Shown here: piece by piece, positions 9,454 to 20,087 of the stretch | Layout of the letters: every line of letters begins with the position of its first letter | How positions within the stretch are numbered: the stretch's first letter is position 1 | Assembly: GCA_977006965.1 (NCBI GenBank) | Contig: OZ345352.1 | Span: forward strand, 3,038,001 to 3,102,000 | DNA: 64,000 nt | Direction: 5' to 3' | DNA from: Phymatolithon calcareum | Lineage: Eukaryota; Rhodophyta; Florideophyceae; Hapalidiales | Notes under the pieces: model-generated | What the model was told of the DNA's origin: nothing | Database searches by the model: none | The model's input: only the letters and a program-made list of their open reading frames with translations | Position numbers and translations under genes: made by a program

Positions 9454-9766
9454 TCGTAATTAAATGGATTTATTGAGAAGGTATCCTCTTTTTGTCATTC
9501 CTAGGGTATAGTACTTGCGAGCCGCACTTTGTGTTTGCGCTTTAGAATCGCTCCAGAAGCCTGTTGTCACGAATTCCGTTCTCGTTACTTGTACCGAGAT
9601 ATTCTGAGGTGCGTCTATTTTGAATTTCCTCGTTCGCCAATAGAAAGGCTTTAACCCGATCGGGACACTCTTTTTTATTCAGGTTCAGCGCTTCCCCTAC
9701 CGAAGCTGGGCCGAAAAGGGCCGATTTCGGGGAGGGGCCCTTTCGGGGAGCACATTCCTTGTTCAT
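9454..9766 (-). mobile_element. Repeat with short ORF and polyadenylation signal
   Basis: The minus strand carries a 74-residue frame (9542-9766; MNKECAPRKGP, ending LLERF) followed by a 3' end with AATAAA in ccttctcaataaatcca. That 3' end, about 33 nt, is the same as the end of the retroposon at 3032-3360, although the coding parts differ. It is likely another member or mosaic of the same retroposon group. The ORF shows no known motif. Confidence 0.4.
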
Positions 9767-10056
9767 TAACTGTTAGTTTTTCATCGACGCTTGGCTCCGC
9801 TCAGCAAGCTTAGTCCGTGGGATGAGTTAGGCCGCTGAGCTTGCCTAGTCGTCCTCCTTCCTCTGCACCCTTCTTGTTTTGGGCGCCTCCAAATTTAATT
9901 TGGACATACATTGTTACAATAGCGAACAATATTCGCTAATAGCCACTATTCAGTCACGTTCACATTCATATACTCTCTAAGCGAAAGTCAGACCATGCAA
10001 TGAAGGACGAACCAGCCCCACTGTTGTGGTGGACGTTCTCTCTCCTGTCGATCAGC
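9767..10056. other. Spacer between repeat and RBR copy 4
   Basis: No gene is supported. The interval is the 3' flank of the minus-strand RBR gene ending at 10057. Confidence 0.35.
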
Positions 10057-11070
10057 TCACCTTGCCCGAACACGCCGCCACAAGGAGATTGCAAGCCTAC
10101 CGAGTCCAGAAAAAATAGACGCCCGGTGGGGCGGTGCGTCACCGACACCATTCGGAGCCGCAACCACGTCCACTGCAGCAAACAAACCACAATTGCAATT
10201 CGGACGTCCGTGCGAGTTACTCGCAGTTTTCCGAAGAGAGAGATACTCCTTGCCACACTTGTAGCACAACCCGCATCCACACTTGCACCTGACAAAGTTG
10301 CAATCTCCCTGTCGACGGTCAATCATCGCCTCGCATTTCGGGCATGCCTTCCAAGCCTTCGCCCTTGCTAGTTTTGTAAATGCATCCGTACCGTCTCTCT
10401 CGGCGACATACTGCTTGCAAGTTCGGCCGACATGCCATTTCACTTTACACTGCACGCACGTTAGATGAGCACAAGAAGGACACATAACCCTAAACTCCCC
10501 AATGCGACCGCGAACAGCGGGATTATCAGCCCAATCGAACGGCATAGAGCATGCTGGATTCGCACAATACCGGATACGTTCCATATGTTTCTTCTCCAAT
10601 ATTAGGCGCTCTAAAGCGACGTATGCCGCTCCAGTTCCCGCCATTATGGCGAGACAGTGCTGTGGGTCCAACTCCACCGGCTGCTTTGCGGCTGTTGCTT
10701 GACACTGCGGGCAAGTGAGTGGATACTGGCGAGTCTCAGTGGCGATTATAACGAGATGCTGCCGCATGCACGGCTTGCAGAACGAATGGCCGCACTTGGA
10801 GGAGAGAAAACGGTCGAAGGTCGGGGTCATTTCCAGGCAGATGGAACACTTTATGGAGGACGGTCCCGCTGTCACATGGGCAGTATCTTGTCGGGCGAGC
10901 ATATGGGCTAACTCGGCGTCGTGAGCAACGGCGAGTTCGGCGGCCGTCATGCCGCACGCCGTGGATATTTCGTACATAACCCCCGGTTCCGGGTCAGATT
11001 GTAGGTCGCGGAATTGTATGCGCACGGCTGCGAGGAAGTCGCGCTCCTCTACGGACGAAGGGCCAGCCAT
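10057..11070 (-). CDS. RBR E3 ubiquitin-protein ligase, copy 4
   Basis: The 337-residue protein has RING1 at C75-C123, the IBR at about 169-218 and RING2 at C243-C272. C257 sits at the catalytic position (QGDCNFVRC). The N-terminal region is shorter than in copies 1 and 3: the EHGAGEVSPDNLLDMS segment is missing. After RING2 it has a conserved HGRPNCNCGLF tail and then a short basic C-terminus in place of the acidic repeats of copy 3. All zinc ligands of the three domains appear present, so a functional ligase is likely. It is the last of the row; the next gene (12278) is divergently transcribed, leaving a 1.2-kb shared upstream region. The shared RBR upstream block is at 11195-11447. Confidence 0.93.
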   Translation of the reverse strand: MAGPSSVEERDFLAAVRIQFRDLQSDPEPGVMYEISTACGMTAAELAVAHDAELAHMLARQDTAHVTAGPSSIKCSICLEMTPTFDRFLSSKCGHSFCKPCMRQHLVIIATETRQYPLTCPQCQATAAKQPVELDPQHCLAIMAGTGAAYVALERLILEKKHMERIRYCANPACSMPFDWADNPAVRGRIGEFRVMCPSCAHLTCVQCKVKWHVGRTCKQYVAERDGTDAFTKLARAKAWKACPKCEAMIDRRQGDCNFVRCKCGCGLCYKCGKEYLSLRKTASNSHGRPNCNCGLFAAVDVVAAPNGVGDAPPHRASIFSGLGRLAISLWRRVRAR

Positions 11071-11194
11071 TCAGGAAGGGGAGAGTTCAACGGTGGAGGG
11101 GCGGGTCGCGGTTGGGCTCCAGATAACGGGGAGTCGCTGCCTGCACCAGACGGAGGGTACTTGCCAAGCTTTGCCGGGGTAAAGTGTACAACCA

Positions 11195-11447
11195 GTAACA
11201 ATTCAGGGGTTGTGGAAGGAAGATGGGGCAGCAGCCATGTATGCATCTTTTTTGGTAAAATAGGTAAAACCGGCTAGAAAAAGCGTCACTGCTACGCTTC
11301 GTCGTTTTACGGACACGAGCCAATTGACAGGTTCAGATGTATAACTCAATTATGGTAAAGCAGACTATATTTCACTTCCTTGACCATTCTTGACTTGCGG
11401 ATGCTCGCTTGTTATCACCAAGCTTCAAGGGCGAACGCGTTGTCTGC
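11195..11447 (-). promoter_or_regulatory. Conserved upstream block of RBR copy 4
   Basis: Starts about 125 bp upstream of the ATG. Landmarks are gtaacaattcagg, cttttttggtaaaatagg, ctgctacgcttcgtcgtttt, tatggtaaag, then a cttgcggatgctcgcttgtt stretch and gcgaacgcgttgtc. It is closest to the copy 3 block but shares the ctgctacgcttcgtcgtt element with copy 1 that copy 3 has lost. Confidence 0.6.
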
Positions 11448-12277
11448 AACGAAAAGCGACGAAAAAGAGAAAGAAGAACGGGACAAGAGTTGTGCATCGC
11501 GCTACTTTTACCGTATTGGCAATCATCTACTGTAAGTATGAATGAAAATATTTCCATTTGAATTACAATTGCATGTTTCAAATTCTTTTACAAGTTAGCT
11601 TGATCCAGCTCTATAGCAGATCAAAATTTCACTGCGGACGAGCTCGACACAGGCCCACATCGCACTGTACAGTACTGAAGTCAAGTCCTCTCCGTGATCA
11701 TTGATGCGCGCTTCGATTATCCTAGTCATCAAAACACAAGTGCGTGTTTTGATGACGAGGCCGGATGACGTGGTTTTTGCAGTTGGGTAATGGTTGGTGA
11801 ATGCGAAAAAAGTAGCACTTATATAAGCCAATGACGTCTTTTGCTCCGTGTCATTGGCTAATATTCACTTCTATCCAAATACTTGAAAGCCCACCAATAC
11901 TATTGCACTAATTATGAAAAATACTAAAAATACACTTTTTGGATGAAAATATCTGAAAAGAACGCTTCCCGCGCCTGTTGGTGCCTATCTGTTCGCGCGG
12001 GAATTTCCTTCCGCCCCAGCCTCCGACCAAGCATGCAAATCGCGTGGCCAGCGATGCGCAGCCGACAGCCAGCAATTCGACTTACAGCAGCTTCCTCTCC
12101 TCCCTCCCTCCGGCTCCGTCGGGCCATCTGTAATGCTACCGGGACAGTATGATATTCCTTCCGCGCTCTGCATTTGGCGGGAACCAATTTGCCCCGCGCC
12201 GCTGACTTCTAGCTCCCCACCTCGGCAGCGCCAACCTCGGAATCCATCGTCGCCGGCGACATTCGCAGCGCTTCGAT
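11448..12277. other. Divergent intergenic region between RBR copy 4 and the SET gene
   Basis: No gene is supported. Two hairpins occur: perfect 13-bp arms gtcatcaaaacac (11725-11737 and 11744-11756, 6-nt loop) and 10-bp arms agccaatgac (11826-11835 and 11850-11859). The agccaat arm contains a CCAAT-type box in both orientations, which may act in a promoter. From about 11990 the DNA becomes GC-rich, as expected for the leader of the gene at 12278. Confidence 0.5.
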
Positions 12278-15200
12278 ATGGATCCGGAACACCGCTCCCG
12301 ACCCGACACCCCTGTTCCTGACCCACCACCCGCCCTTTCAAGTCCAATCATGGACGAACCCGCCCCCGCACTCATCGACGAAGATGAGATTACCCCCGTC
12401 GTTCGCATCACTGCGCCCGCCGATGCGGCGAACATAACGCAGCGAGCTAGACTAACCCGAACTTCTGACCAAGGACCCCAACAGGAGATGCCCTCATTGA
12501 TGCCGCCGGGCTCCTCATCCGAGCCTCCGACGCGCCGGAAGCGCGCCCGTTCAGATGTTGGTGCATCCACCTCCATCCCGGTTGACGGTGCTCCCGGAGA
12601 CTCGACGCCATCCAAGCGCACCAAGAGCTTGCGCCGTTCAACTCGCGCAAGCCTCCCTCCAGTTGTGATACGCCCGCGTACAACCCCTGGGAAAACGAAG
12701 AAGAAGTCAGCATCAAGACAGTCTCTGAAAACCTTGCGTCCTCCACGTGAGTCATTTCCCCCTTCAACTGACGGCGTCAATGTTTGCGCCTTTTGTTCTG
12801 TTCCAGGAAGCCAACGGGCTGTAGAGGGGGATCTTTTCGGACCCTTTGAAGCCCACAACGGACAGAAGTTTTACGGACATCGAAATTGTATCACTTGGGC
12901 TCCTGAAGTGTGGTTGGATAATGCGAGGTATGAATTTTTGGGCGTTGATGAAGCTCTGAAGCGTGCTAACCTTGCCAAATGCCGTCTCTGTGGCGATAGC
13001 GGCGCTACCCTTGCCTGCATGTATCACGGGAAACAATGTTGTCGTCCCATGCATTTCCGCTGCGCTCTTCTCAAAGGTGCTGCGCTTATTCTTGACGGAG
13101 GATTCAAAACCCTTTGCCCGATCCATGCCAGCTGTGGTATTGATGCTGGTGATCCTCCAGTTGCGAGAGAGCTGCTCTTCGTCCAAACTCCAGTGCCGCT
13201 CGAACTGATGGCCCCTGATTCTCTCACCGTTTGTTGCGACGGTGATAATCATGACAACGAGAAAGGAACACTTTTGCATTGTGGACAGTGTAATGCAAGA
13301 GTTCACAGCAAATGTCTGTCGTCAACTTTGACATTCGACGGTGCATTTGCCGTTTACGCCGCCGATGGCCACTTCCGATGTAAGGATTGCTTGACTTGTG
13401 ATGTTTGTGTGCAATCAGTCTCGCAACAAGTCAGCGATGAGATTGTGCAATGCTCAAACTGCAAGCACCGTACCGTTCATAGGAGTTGTGCCGGTGAGGG
13501 TGTCAAAGATGGTCGCTGGCGTTGCGATATTTGCCGATGTTGCCGGCATTGTCAGCAAATGGTCGAGAATGCGAGTGAATGGAGCGAGGCTCGACAGGCC
13601 TGTCAGCTTTGTGATGCGGCTCATGAAGGAGAAGATGCCGTGATTTGTCCGACTTGCACCAAGGTCTGGCGTGAGGGTAATGACCTCCCAATGATTCAAT
13701 GCGATGGCTGCGACCTGTGGCTCCATAGTAGAGTAGAGTGCTCGGACCTGACGGTCGCACAGCTGGAGAGGTTGAATGGCAACGATATTCCATATTTTTG
13801 CTCTCCGTGTAACCAGAAGAAAGCTGTTGCTGCAGGCGCAGCTGCCGCCCGGGCGAAGCGGCCTAGCAAAGCCAACACGCGCGTACGTGCCCGGCGCAAG
13901 GAAGAACCTGTCGAAACTGAGACAGTCGGAACTCTCGAATATGCGAGCAGTGACGAGGAAGACGGCGCCGAGTTTCAGTTTCATCAAAAAGGCGCCGCAT
14001 CGGACCTTAATGTGGCCCCTGCTATTGGTGATGCTGCTCCTCACTCTGAATTGTGCCTGCAATGTGCGTCCGGTGGCTGCGAAACCTCTTTCCGCTTTTG
14101 TGCTGGCTGCGGTGAAGCGTTTCACGGGTTCTGCGTCGGCGCCGACCTTCCGGAGCGAGCGAATGGACCGTTCATTTCTCCGCATTCCGGAACTGTCCAT
14201 CGTGTGGCAGCTGGCGGCACGGGGCCTGGGGCGAGACTATGGCGCTGCACAGCTTGTACGGTATGCATAAGATGTGCAGAAAGCGAGTCGGAATCTAACA
14301 TGATCGTTCTGTGCGACCATTGCGACCGTGGGGTGCATCTCTCGTGCCTTTCCCCTCCGCTTGAGAAACCTCCCGACGGTGACTTCAAGTGTGATGAATG
14401 CAAGTTTTGCGAAATGTGCGGTCGGCAGGATGCGGATACCCTTCGCATCCGAGAGCATTCTTTCTGCCAACCTTGTGGGGAGATCGTGAAGGAGACGAAA
14501 GCGTGCCCTGTGTGTGACGTCCGCTATCCCCAACTTGCCGCTGTGCCGCAGACTAATTTGCCTGGAGAAGTAACGCCGGCAGGAACCCCTGAGCTACCGG
14601 GTGCCTTCCTCACTGGCGCCAAGTGCACGGGATGCTCCTCAGTTGTCCATGCTTCTTGTGATCCCAGTGTCTCCTCCTATTGTGATTATCAATGCCCGCG
14701 CTGCCGAGAAGTACCGGTTGAGGACGCTGCACCAGTTGCCGGTGATACTGTCCCGGATGTGAAGCAGGCAGCAACATCTCTGTGCTCGTCGTCATCTGGA
14801 GAGAATTTGGTGCAGGAGGACGACGCAGACATGATGGAAGGTGTTACTCCGGCAGTTGATGAGGAAGTGGACATATCTCACCACGTAACTGCATCTCACT
14901 CACACTCGCGTTGGAGTGTGGACTCGATGGACCGCCGTTTATGCGAATTTTGTCGCCGTGGCGAAGATGATGAGGACATCGCTGATCACGATCGCCTACT
15001 CCCTTTTGCACCGGATCCTGGATCTACAGGCCCACATATCTGGGTGCATGCCTCCTGTATGCTGTGGACGCCCGGCGTAGATCGGTTCAATGATATCGGA
15101 CGAAAGCTTGTGCTACTCAGCTCCCGACGTATCTTGTTGGCTCGTGCTCGATCTAACAGTTGTACTGCGTGCAACACCAGAGGCGCGACCCTCCTTTGTG

Positions 15201-16777
15201 CGGTGAATGCTTGTCCCAATGTCTACCACCTCCATTGCGGCATGCAGGCGAATATGAAATGTGCTGGTCATGAGGATGACGTGGAAAACGAAAACCCCAA
15301 TTCTTTCCCTCGCCAGGAGCTATACTGCTTTGAGCACACACAGGCACGACCCACAGCCGTTCCGTTGAGAGATGTGTACGATTCTGTCTCTTTTTCACGG
15401 TCGGTGCGAATGGCTCGTTTGCGCTCTCTCGCCACCGTATCCCGTCGCAAGGCTCTGCTTAAACAAGGGAATCTAAATCCCAAGAGCCTGGTCCGCGTGG
15501 GTGCCCTAACCGTAGTGTCGCTCGGAAGGCTTGTCCCTGATTGTGCGGACTTTGTAGCAAGAGATTCTCTTGTCCCGAGTGGCTACCGCGCGACGAGAAT
15601 GTATTGGTCGATGACTCGTGCTTCCGAGCGGACGTTGTACCACTTGCAGGTTATGGGAGACTCCAGCTCGGGCCCTATTTTCTCCGCATGGACAGAGGAC
15701 GACCCGGACGTGATTCTGCAGAATACGTGCGCTGATGAGTTATGGTCAAGAGTTCAGGAACGCGTCGAATTATTGCGCGGTAGTGTTGCAAACCAGGGTG
15801 AGCGCATGTTGTGCAAAGTATCACGTTCCGGATTAGAAGCGTTCGGTCTCCGGAAATGTCGCCCTGTTGTATCATTGGTGGAATCTTTGCCATTGAATTG
15901 GATGCTGGCGCATCGTTACAAGTTCCGGTTTCGACAACCCGTCCCTGTCAGCGAGGATGCCGTGAGCCTTGTGGCTGGCCTTCGTATTCTGAAAGAGGCT
16001 CCACAGAGGAGCAGCACGGGAAGTGCGCGCACGGAGGGATATATCCCGAAGCGTCACAGAAAAGTTGTGAAAGATGACGCTGTTCCTCTTTATAAGAGTG
16101 TTCCCACCGGGGAATTGTTCCAACTTAAAGTTGCGATGGAGGCTGAAGGTCAAGGCGAATTTGCGCCACAGGTGACCGGGATGTCAGGACAGAATTCGTC
16201 GCAGTATGCGCGTGCTGCGGAGGCTAATGCAGTAGCTGGTGAAGCTGCTCCGGCTTATGGTGTGCTTGGGAAACGCAAAACGGGAGACAGTGAAACCAAT
16301 CTGCAAAATTTATCGTTCGCAACGCAGTATCGGATGATGCGAGAGCGAGGCAAGAAGACGATTGTTCTTCGTTCTCGAATTGAAGGATTGGGAGTTTTTG
16401 CTCTGGATGTTTTCAAGGAGAAGGAAATGGTAATTGAGTATGTCGGGGATGTAATCCGGCCGTCCGTCTCCGATCTTCGCGAAGCTCGTTACAACAATCA
16501 AAATATTGGTTGTTACATGTTTTCCATCACGAAGGACAGAATTGTGGACGCGACGATGAAGGGAAATGCGGCGCGGTACATCAATCACAGTTGCGACCCG
16601 AATTGTTATTCGAAGAACATTGTGATTGAGAATGGGGTGAGAGTGGTGGCGATTTTTGCAAAGCGGCTTATTAAGCGCGGGGAGGAATTGAGCTACGATT
16701 ACCTTTTCCCACTGGATGAGGCTGATAAGGCACTTTGTGGGTGCGGATCGGCGAAGTGCAAGGGCTTCATGAACTAG
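12278..16777 (+). CDS. Trithorax/MLL-like histone H3K4 methyltransferase (SET, FYRN/FYRC, ePHD)
   Basis: A single 1499-residue open frame with the order typical of KMT2/Trithorax proteins. An extended PHD starts at C170 and ends near 283. A cluster of PHD fingers follows at about 315-515 and 590-813 (for example VLCDHCDRGVHLSC and MIQCDGCDLWLH). A second extended PHD spans about 886-1023, FYRN about 1071-1168 and FYRC about 1187-1219. SET starts near 1359, with NHSCDPNCY, GEELSYDY and post-SET CGCGSAKC at the very C-terminus. It should use S-adenosylmethionine to methylate H3 lysine 4 in a COMPASS-like nuclear complex. A GSARTE motif at 1248-1253, about 105 residues before SET, matches the WDR5-binding Win motif of MLL proteins. 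The N-terminal 165 residues are low-complexity and basic, with no AT-hook I can define. There is no intron in 4.5 kb. Confidence 0.95.
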   Translation: MDPEHRSRPDTPVPDPPPALSSPIMDEPAPALIDEDEITPVVRITAPADAANITQRARLTRTSDQGPQQEMPSLMPPGSSSEPPTRRKRARSDVGASTSIPVDGAPGDSTPSKRTKSLRRSTRASLPPVVIRPRTTPGKTKKKSASRQSLKTLRPPRESFPPSTDGVNVCAFCSVPGSQRAVEGDLFGPFEAHNGQKFYGHRNCITWAPEVWLDNARYEFLGVDEALKRANLAKCRLCGDSGATLACMYHGKQCCRPMHFRCALLKGAALILDGGFKTLCPIHASCGIDAGDPPVARELLFVQTPVPLELMAPDSLTVCCDGDNHDNEKGTLLHCGQCNARVHSKCLSSTLTFDGAFAVYAADGHFRCKDCLTCDVCVQSVSQQVSDEIVQCSNCKHRTVHRSCAGEGVKDGRWRCDICRCCRHCQQMVENASEWSEARQACQLCDAAHEGEDAVICPTCTKVWREGNDLPMIQCDGCDLWLHSRVECSDLTVAQLERLNGNDIPYFCSPCNQKKAVAAGAAAARAKRPSKANTRVRARRKEEPVETETVGTLEYASSDEEDGAEFQFHQKGAASDLNVAPAIGDAAPHSELCLQCASGGCETSFRFCAGCGEAFHGFCVGADLPERANGPFISPHSGTVHRVAAGGTGPGARLWRCTACTVCIRCAESESESNMIVLCDHCDRGVHLSCLSPPLEKPPDGDFKCDECKFCEMCGRQDADTLRIREHSFCQPCGEIVKETKACPVCDVRYPQLAAVPQTNLPGEVTPAGTPELPGAFLTGAKCTGCSSVVHASCDPSVSSYCDYQCPRCREVPVEDAAPVAGDTVPDVKQAATSLCSSSSGENLVQEDDADMMEGVTPAVDEEVDISHHVTASHSHSRWSVDSMDRRLCEFCRRGEDDEDIADHDRLLPFAPDPGSTGPHIWVHASCMLWTPGVDRFNDIGRKLVLLSSRRILLARARSNSCTACNTRGATLLCAVNACPNVYHLHCGMQANMKCAGHEDDVENENPNSFPRQELYCFEHTQARPTAVPLRDVYDSVSFSRSVRMARLRSLATVSRRKALLKQGNLNPKSLVRVGALTVVSLGRLVPDCADFVARDSLVPSGYRATRMYWSMTRASERTLYHLQVMGDSSSGPIFSAWTEDDPDVILQNTCADELWSRVQERVELLRGSVANQGERMLCKVSRSGLEAFGLRKCRPVVSLVESLPLNWMLAHRYKFRFRQPVPVSEDAVSLVAGLRILKEAPQRSSTGSARTEGYIPKRHRKVVKDDAVPLYKSVPTGELFQLKVAMEAEGQGEFAPQVTGMSGQNSSQYARAAEANAVAGEAAPAYGVLGKRKTGDSETNLQNLSFATQYRMMRERGKKTIVLRSRIEGLGVFALDVFKEKEMVIEYVGDVIRPSVSDLREARYNNQNIGCYMFSITKDRIVDATMKGNAARYINHSCDPNCYSKNIVIENGVRVVAIFAKRLIKRGEELSYDYLFPLDEADKALCGCGSAKCKGFMN

Positions 16778-18183
16778 TGTTGTTTTGGCTTCTCTTCCTT
16801 CTAAAGCAAAGCTTAGGCATAGGTGATAGAGCGAATTTGTTGAGCTTGCGGTGTTTCAAATTTTCTCTTGAGGCTTGGCTCGCGGTAAAGATGACAACTT
16901 CAGCATTCAAATTCTCTTTTCCTTCCACGCGTCTGTGAAGTGTAGTTTGCAAAGACTACCAAATTGTGGAAACGGAGGCTAACGTAAGGATCAAGGATGG
17001 AAGCAGTGCTCGAGCTGCGAATAGGGCGTTTTTTCCGTGACTGGCTCCTCGAGTCCCCGTTCCGTCAGCACAGATAAGTCGTCACATACAATCGGCAGCT
17101 ATACAGAACGCCGGTTACAGGTCTGGGGGAGAAAATACCTTTTTCGCCGGCATAAGATCCTTTTCGACGTGGGCAGAGCAAGCAAGAAAGCATGATGCAC
17201 GGGACCGAAGAACAACAAGGATCACTCAGCAACAGTCGAGCGAAACGGAAGCTCTTTGCGACGGAGTCATTCGACGGGACGGTTCCAGTTTCCGTTTGGC
17301 CGCAGATGTGGCCATGGGAAGCTGCCGGACGACGTGCGGGAGGACCACTATAAGGGATACAGCTACAATAGCATACGGGTGCGTAACAGCCACGGCAGCA
17401 CGGATTTTCGTTCAGTCGTTCTGTCCTGGCATATCGTAGTGTACTCGCCACTTTCTTGGTGATACTGGCGGCAGGGTGTCGAGGAACATATTGAAAAATG
17501 CAATTTATTCCAGATGTGATGTACAGTACCAGTATAAACGTATAAACCTCGGTCCTGGATGAAAAATACTGTAAGGCTGTACTCCACCAAACGCCGAATG
17601 CCTTCGGTCTTGAATCAAGTTCCGAAGCTTTCCATCAGGCTTCCCTTGTTCTTCTCCAAGGGCCAAGAATGCGTACCAGTCCAGTTCCCTCTCATTTGAC
17701 CTACTATTCCTTGCGCACAACGTCCGTCCCAATCACAATCACAGTCGACGACTTATCTTTGCACCCTCTGTGCGTATACCCAGAATATGATTTCTCCTTT
17801 ACAATCCTTGCACGCAACTCATTCCATCATCGCAGAGTCTATCTCGACACTTGTTACTCCCTGCTTCTTACATCCTCCTTCCCACATTGGATGCACACAC
17901 CTATAACGAAAACGACAATACATCCCCTTCGAAAGCCGGGCGGGCGGCAAATCTTCTTACCTGTTCTGCAACTTCTATTACTTGCGAGCCAGAATCTTAC
18001 CTTGACATTTGTTAATGGCTACACTAGAGTCGTTTCACACACCGGGGTAACTGCAATCCATTTGCACAGAGGTACTATGACAGCCGGACTGAATTTTTCA
18101 AAATACATATACCGGAGGTGAAATGCCTTTCTCGCTTCTGTCCAACGACTTACCGCTAAGCATTTCGTCTTATTCACAGAGCT
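16778..18183. other. Intergenic DNA between SET and C2H2 genes
   Basis: No gene is supported. The plus-strand frame at 17669-18121 (150 residues) directly precedes the C2H2 gene but has no motif or composition that argues for translation; the DNA is more likely promoter and leader. Confidence 0.45.
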
Positions 18184-18861
18184 ATGAGTTATTGGAACAC
18201 TGTTATGGAAGACGATGACCCAACTCCCCATGGAGACCGTGCAGATGCTTCCATAGCATCGGACGCTCCAGAGGCCAAATCCGATCTTCGAATACCCCCT
18301 AGAGCATCTCTTCAGCCCGAGACCCCGCCCGCTAGGAATTCCAGTATTATCCCAGCTTCTACACTACGTCTTCCAAACTCACAATCTGCTGAAGCTACAA
18401 CTAAAACTACTACCGATTCCACGCCGGTCAAAGAAAATGATATTCCAATGATTCCAAATGGCAGCACTACGGCGGAGCAAACTGGAATTGCAGCATTATT
18501 ACTGCTAGGTATAACGCCTTCAAATGATGCACCGACGAGGCAGGGGGACTCACCATCCAGTTCCAAGGAGCTGAAAAGTGCTATAAGTAAAGCGCACCAT
18601 TGCCACATATGCAACCGAGAGTTCACGCGTGCGGCAGACGTGAAAAGACATATCAAATCAGTCCACGAGAAAAGGAGAGATCATTCTTGTCCCGAGTCGC
18701 AGTGTAACCTACGGTTTGCAGAAAAATACAACATGGCTAGACACCAAGACAGAATACATATCAATCCGAAGCATCGGTGCGGCAAATGCAAGAAGGGATT
18801 CGCTCATCTCTATCAAGTCTCAAAACATATCGATAAACTACATAAGTCTCACAAGACATAA
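18184..18861 (+). CDS. C2H2 zinc-finger protein, three fingers
   Basis: The 225-residue protein has a low-complexity Ser/Thr/Pro-rich N-terminal half and three C-terminal C2H2 fingers. They are CHIC...H-x4-H from about 142, CPESQC...H-x4-H from about 169 and CGKC...H-x4-H from about 199. All zinc ligands are present, the second finger having the longer C-x4-C spacing. The three fingers end almost at the C-terminus (KLHKSHKT). Most such proteins bind DNA as transcription regulators in the nucleus; target genes cannot be read from sequence. The start is the first ATG of the frame, giving MSYWNTVMEDDD. A hydrophobic stretch GIAALLLLG at about 100-108 may be a repressor-type or protein-interaction helix, which is a guess. 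Confidence 0.85.
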   Translation: MSYWNTVMEDDDPTPHGDRADASIASDAPEAKSDLRIPPRASLQPETPPARNSSIIPASTLRLPNSQSAEATTKTTTDSTPVKENDIPMIPNGSTTAEQTGIAALLLLGITPSNDAPTRQGDSPSSSKELKSAISKAHHCHICNREFTRAADVKRHIKSVHEKRRDHSCPESQCNLRFAEKYNMARHQDRIHINPKHRCGKCKKGFAHLYQVSKHIDKLHKSHKT

Positions 18862-20075
18862 AGCCATTGCGTGTGTCATGCATCAACACTCGCAACACAT
18901 CGAGTCGAATAGAGCATGAAATGTGGCCTTTCTCTCGCAGGACTATCCAGGCGCACCAGAAGGATACATTGCAAACATATGTACATGTGTCTTTGACTAG
19001 CAGAACAGAATTCACCAAGTTTTTAATATGGACGACCGTCGTATGGTTGCCGAGGTGTTGGCTTGGAGGGCCTGTGAGCGCAAGAAGCCTCAAATCTGGC
19101 TGACGAAAGGATGAGAACATAAGCCCTTGAATCGCTTCCATGATGGCCGTGAGGAACGTAAAATTATTGCATCAGTGCTTTTCTGACCTTCCGAGTGCCC
19201 TTGTCGGTCCCTATGAAAATGGATGTCAGTCCCTTTCCCATCGCCAATTTACTGCTGATCTTCACAACTACTAACTGGGGTTCAATGAGAAAGAAATGCA
19301 TTTGCATTGCATAGTTATGGTTTTATGGAAGTACCTGGGACCCTATTCAGTAAAGTAGCTCAATTCCAGATTTTCAGTACATGGTGGACGGTTGGCTGAC
19401 TCGTCGCTCCGAGAAACTTAGAACTCCTCGAATGAATAGGAAGGAGAAAAGTAGATTTTTATTTAAAATTTACCAACGCATCTGCGGACGCTCGGGGCAA
19501 GTTTTCGGGTGCCAAGCAAACTTGGCCTAATTCTGTACGGTAATCCCTATAGGGATCGAATGAGTGAAAATTCTCTTTCTCGTAAAAACATAAAACAATT
19601 TAACGTAGATCCTTCCAGTCTTACCCTTCCATGTGGGTTCTACCTGCGTCGGTTCTCTGTAGTTCTTCCTCGGTATCCCCTCAAATTTATCAGAGACTGC
19701 CCATCTGTTCTCCTGAGGTTCGAAAGTGAGGTAGGGAGGGGTAGCTTCGTTCAGAAACCTTCATGACGAAGTGGTTGCATGTCGTCTTAGTGCTGGTGAT
19801 AGCTCTACCCTAATCATATCTAGTGATCAAGCCTTACTCGAGGTTGGCCACGCTAAGCTAGAAGCGGAAGATGTACATCCTTCCGGACTTTCGTTCCACC
19901 GTGAACGAGTGGAACCGTCGTAAAAGAGGACTGCCAAGCAGCATTTTACATCTGCGCTTCCGCCGAGAGCGCCACCGCGTGACCTGCTCAAGTGCATAGT
20001 TTTCTTTGCACCGTGGTTCCCGACTATTAGTGGAGGAGTTTCCCATTCCGCGGTCGGGGAACTAATGAGAGAAAT
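18862..20075. other. Gene-poor region after the C2H2 gene
   Basis: No gene is supported. A repeat end lies at 19451-19500. An 85-residue frame at 19509-19766 has no motif and probably belongs to the same repeat. Confidence 0.4.
19451..19500 (-). repeat. Dispersed repeat end, copy 2
   Basis: Minus-strand copy of the repeat at 6841: tagatttttatttaaaattt, then accaacgcatctgcggacgc and tcggggcaa on the plus strand. The AATAAA-type signal is mutated here. Confidence 0.5.
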
Positions 20076-20087
20076 AGAGTGTACGAG

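Noticed and set aside
17669-18121. 150-residue frame before the C2H2 gene
   Set aside because: No motif, biased composition and a position just upstream of a real start codon. It is better explained as leader and promoter DNA.
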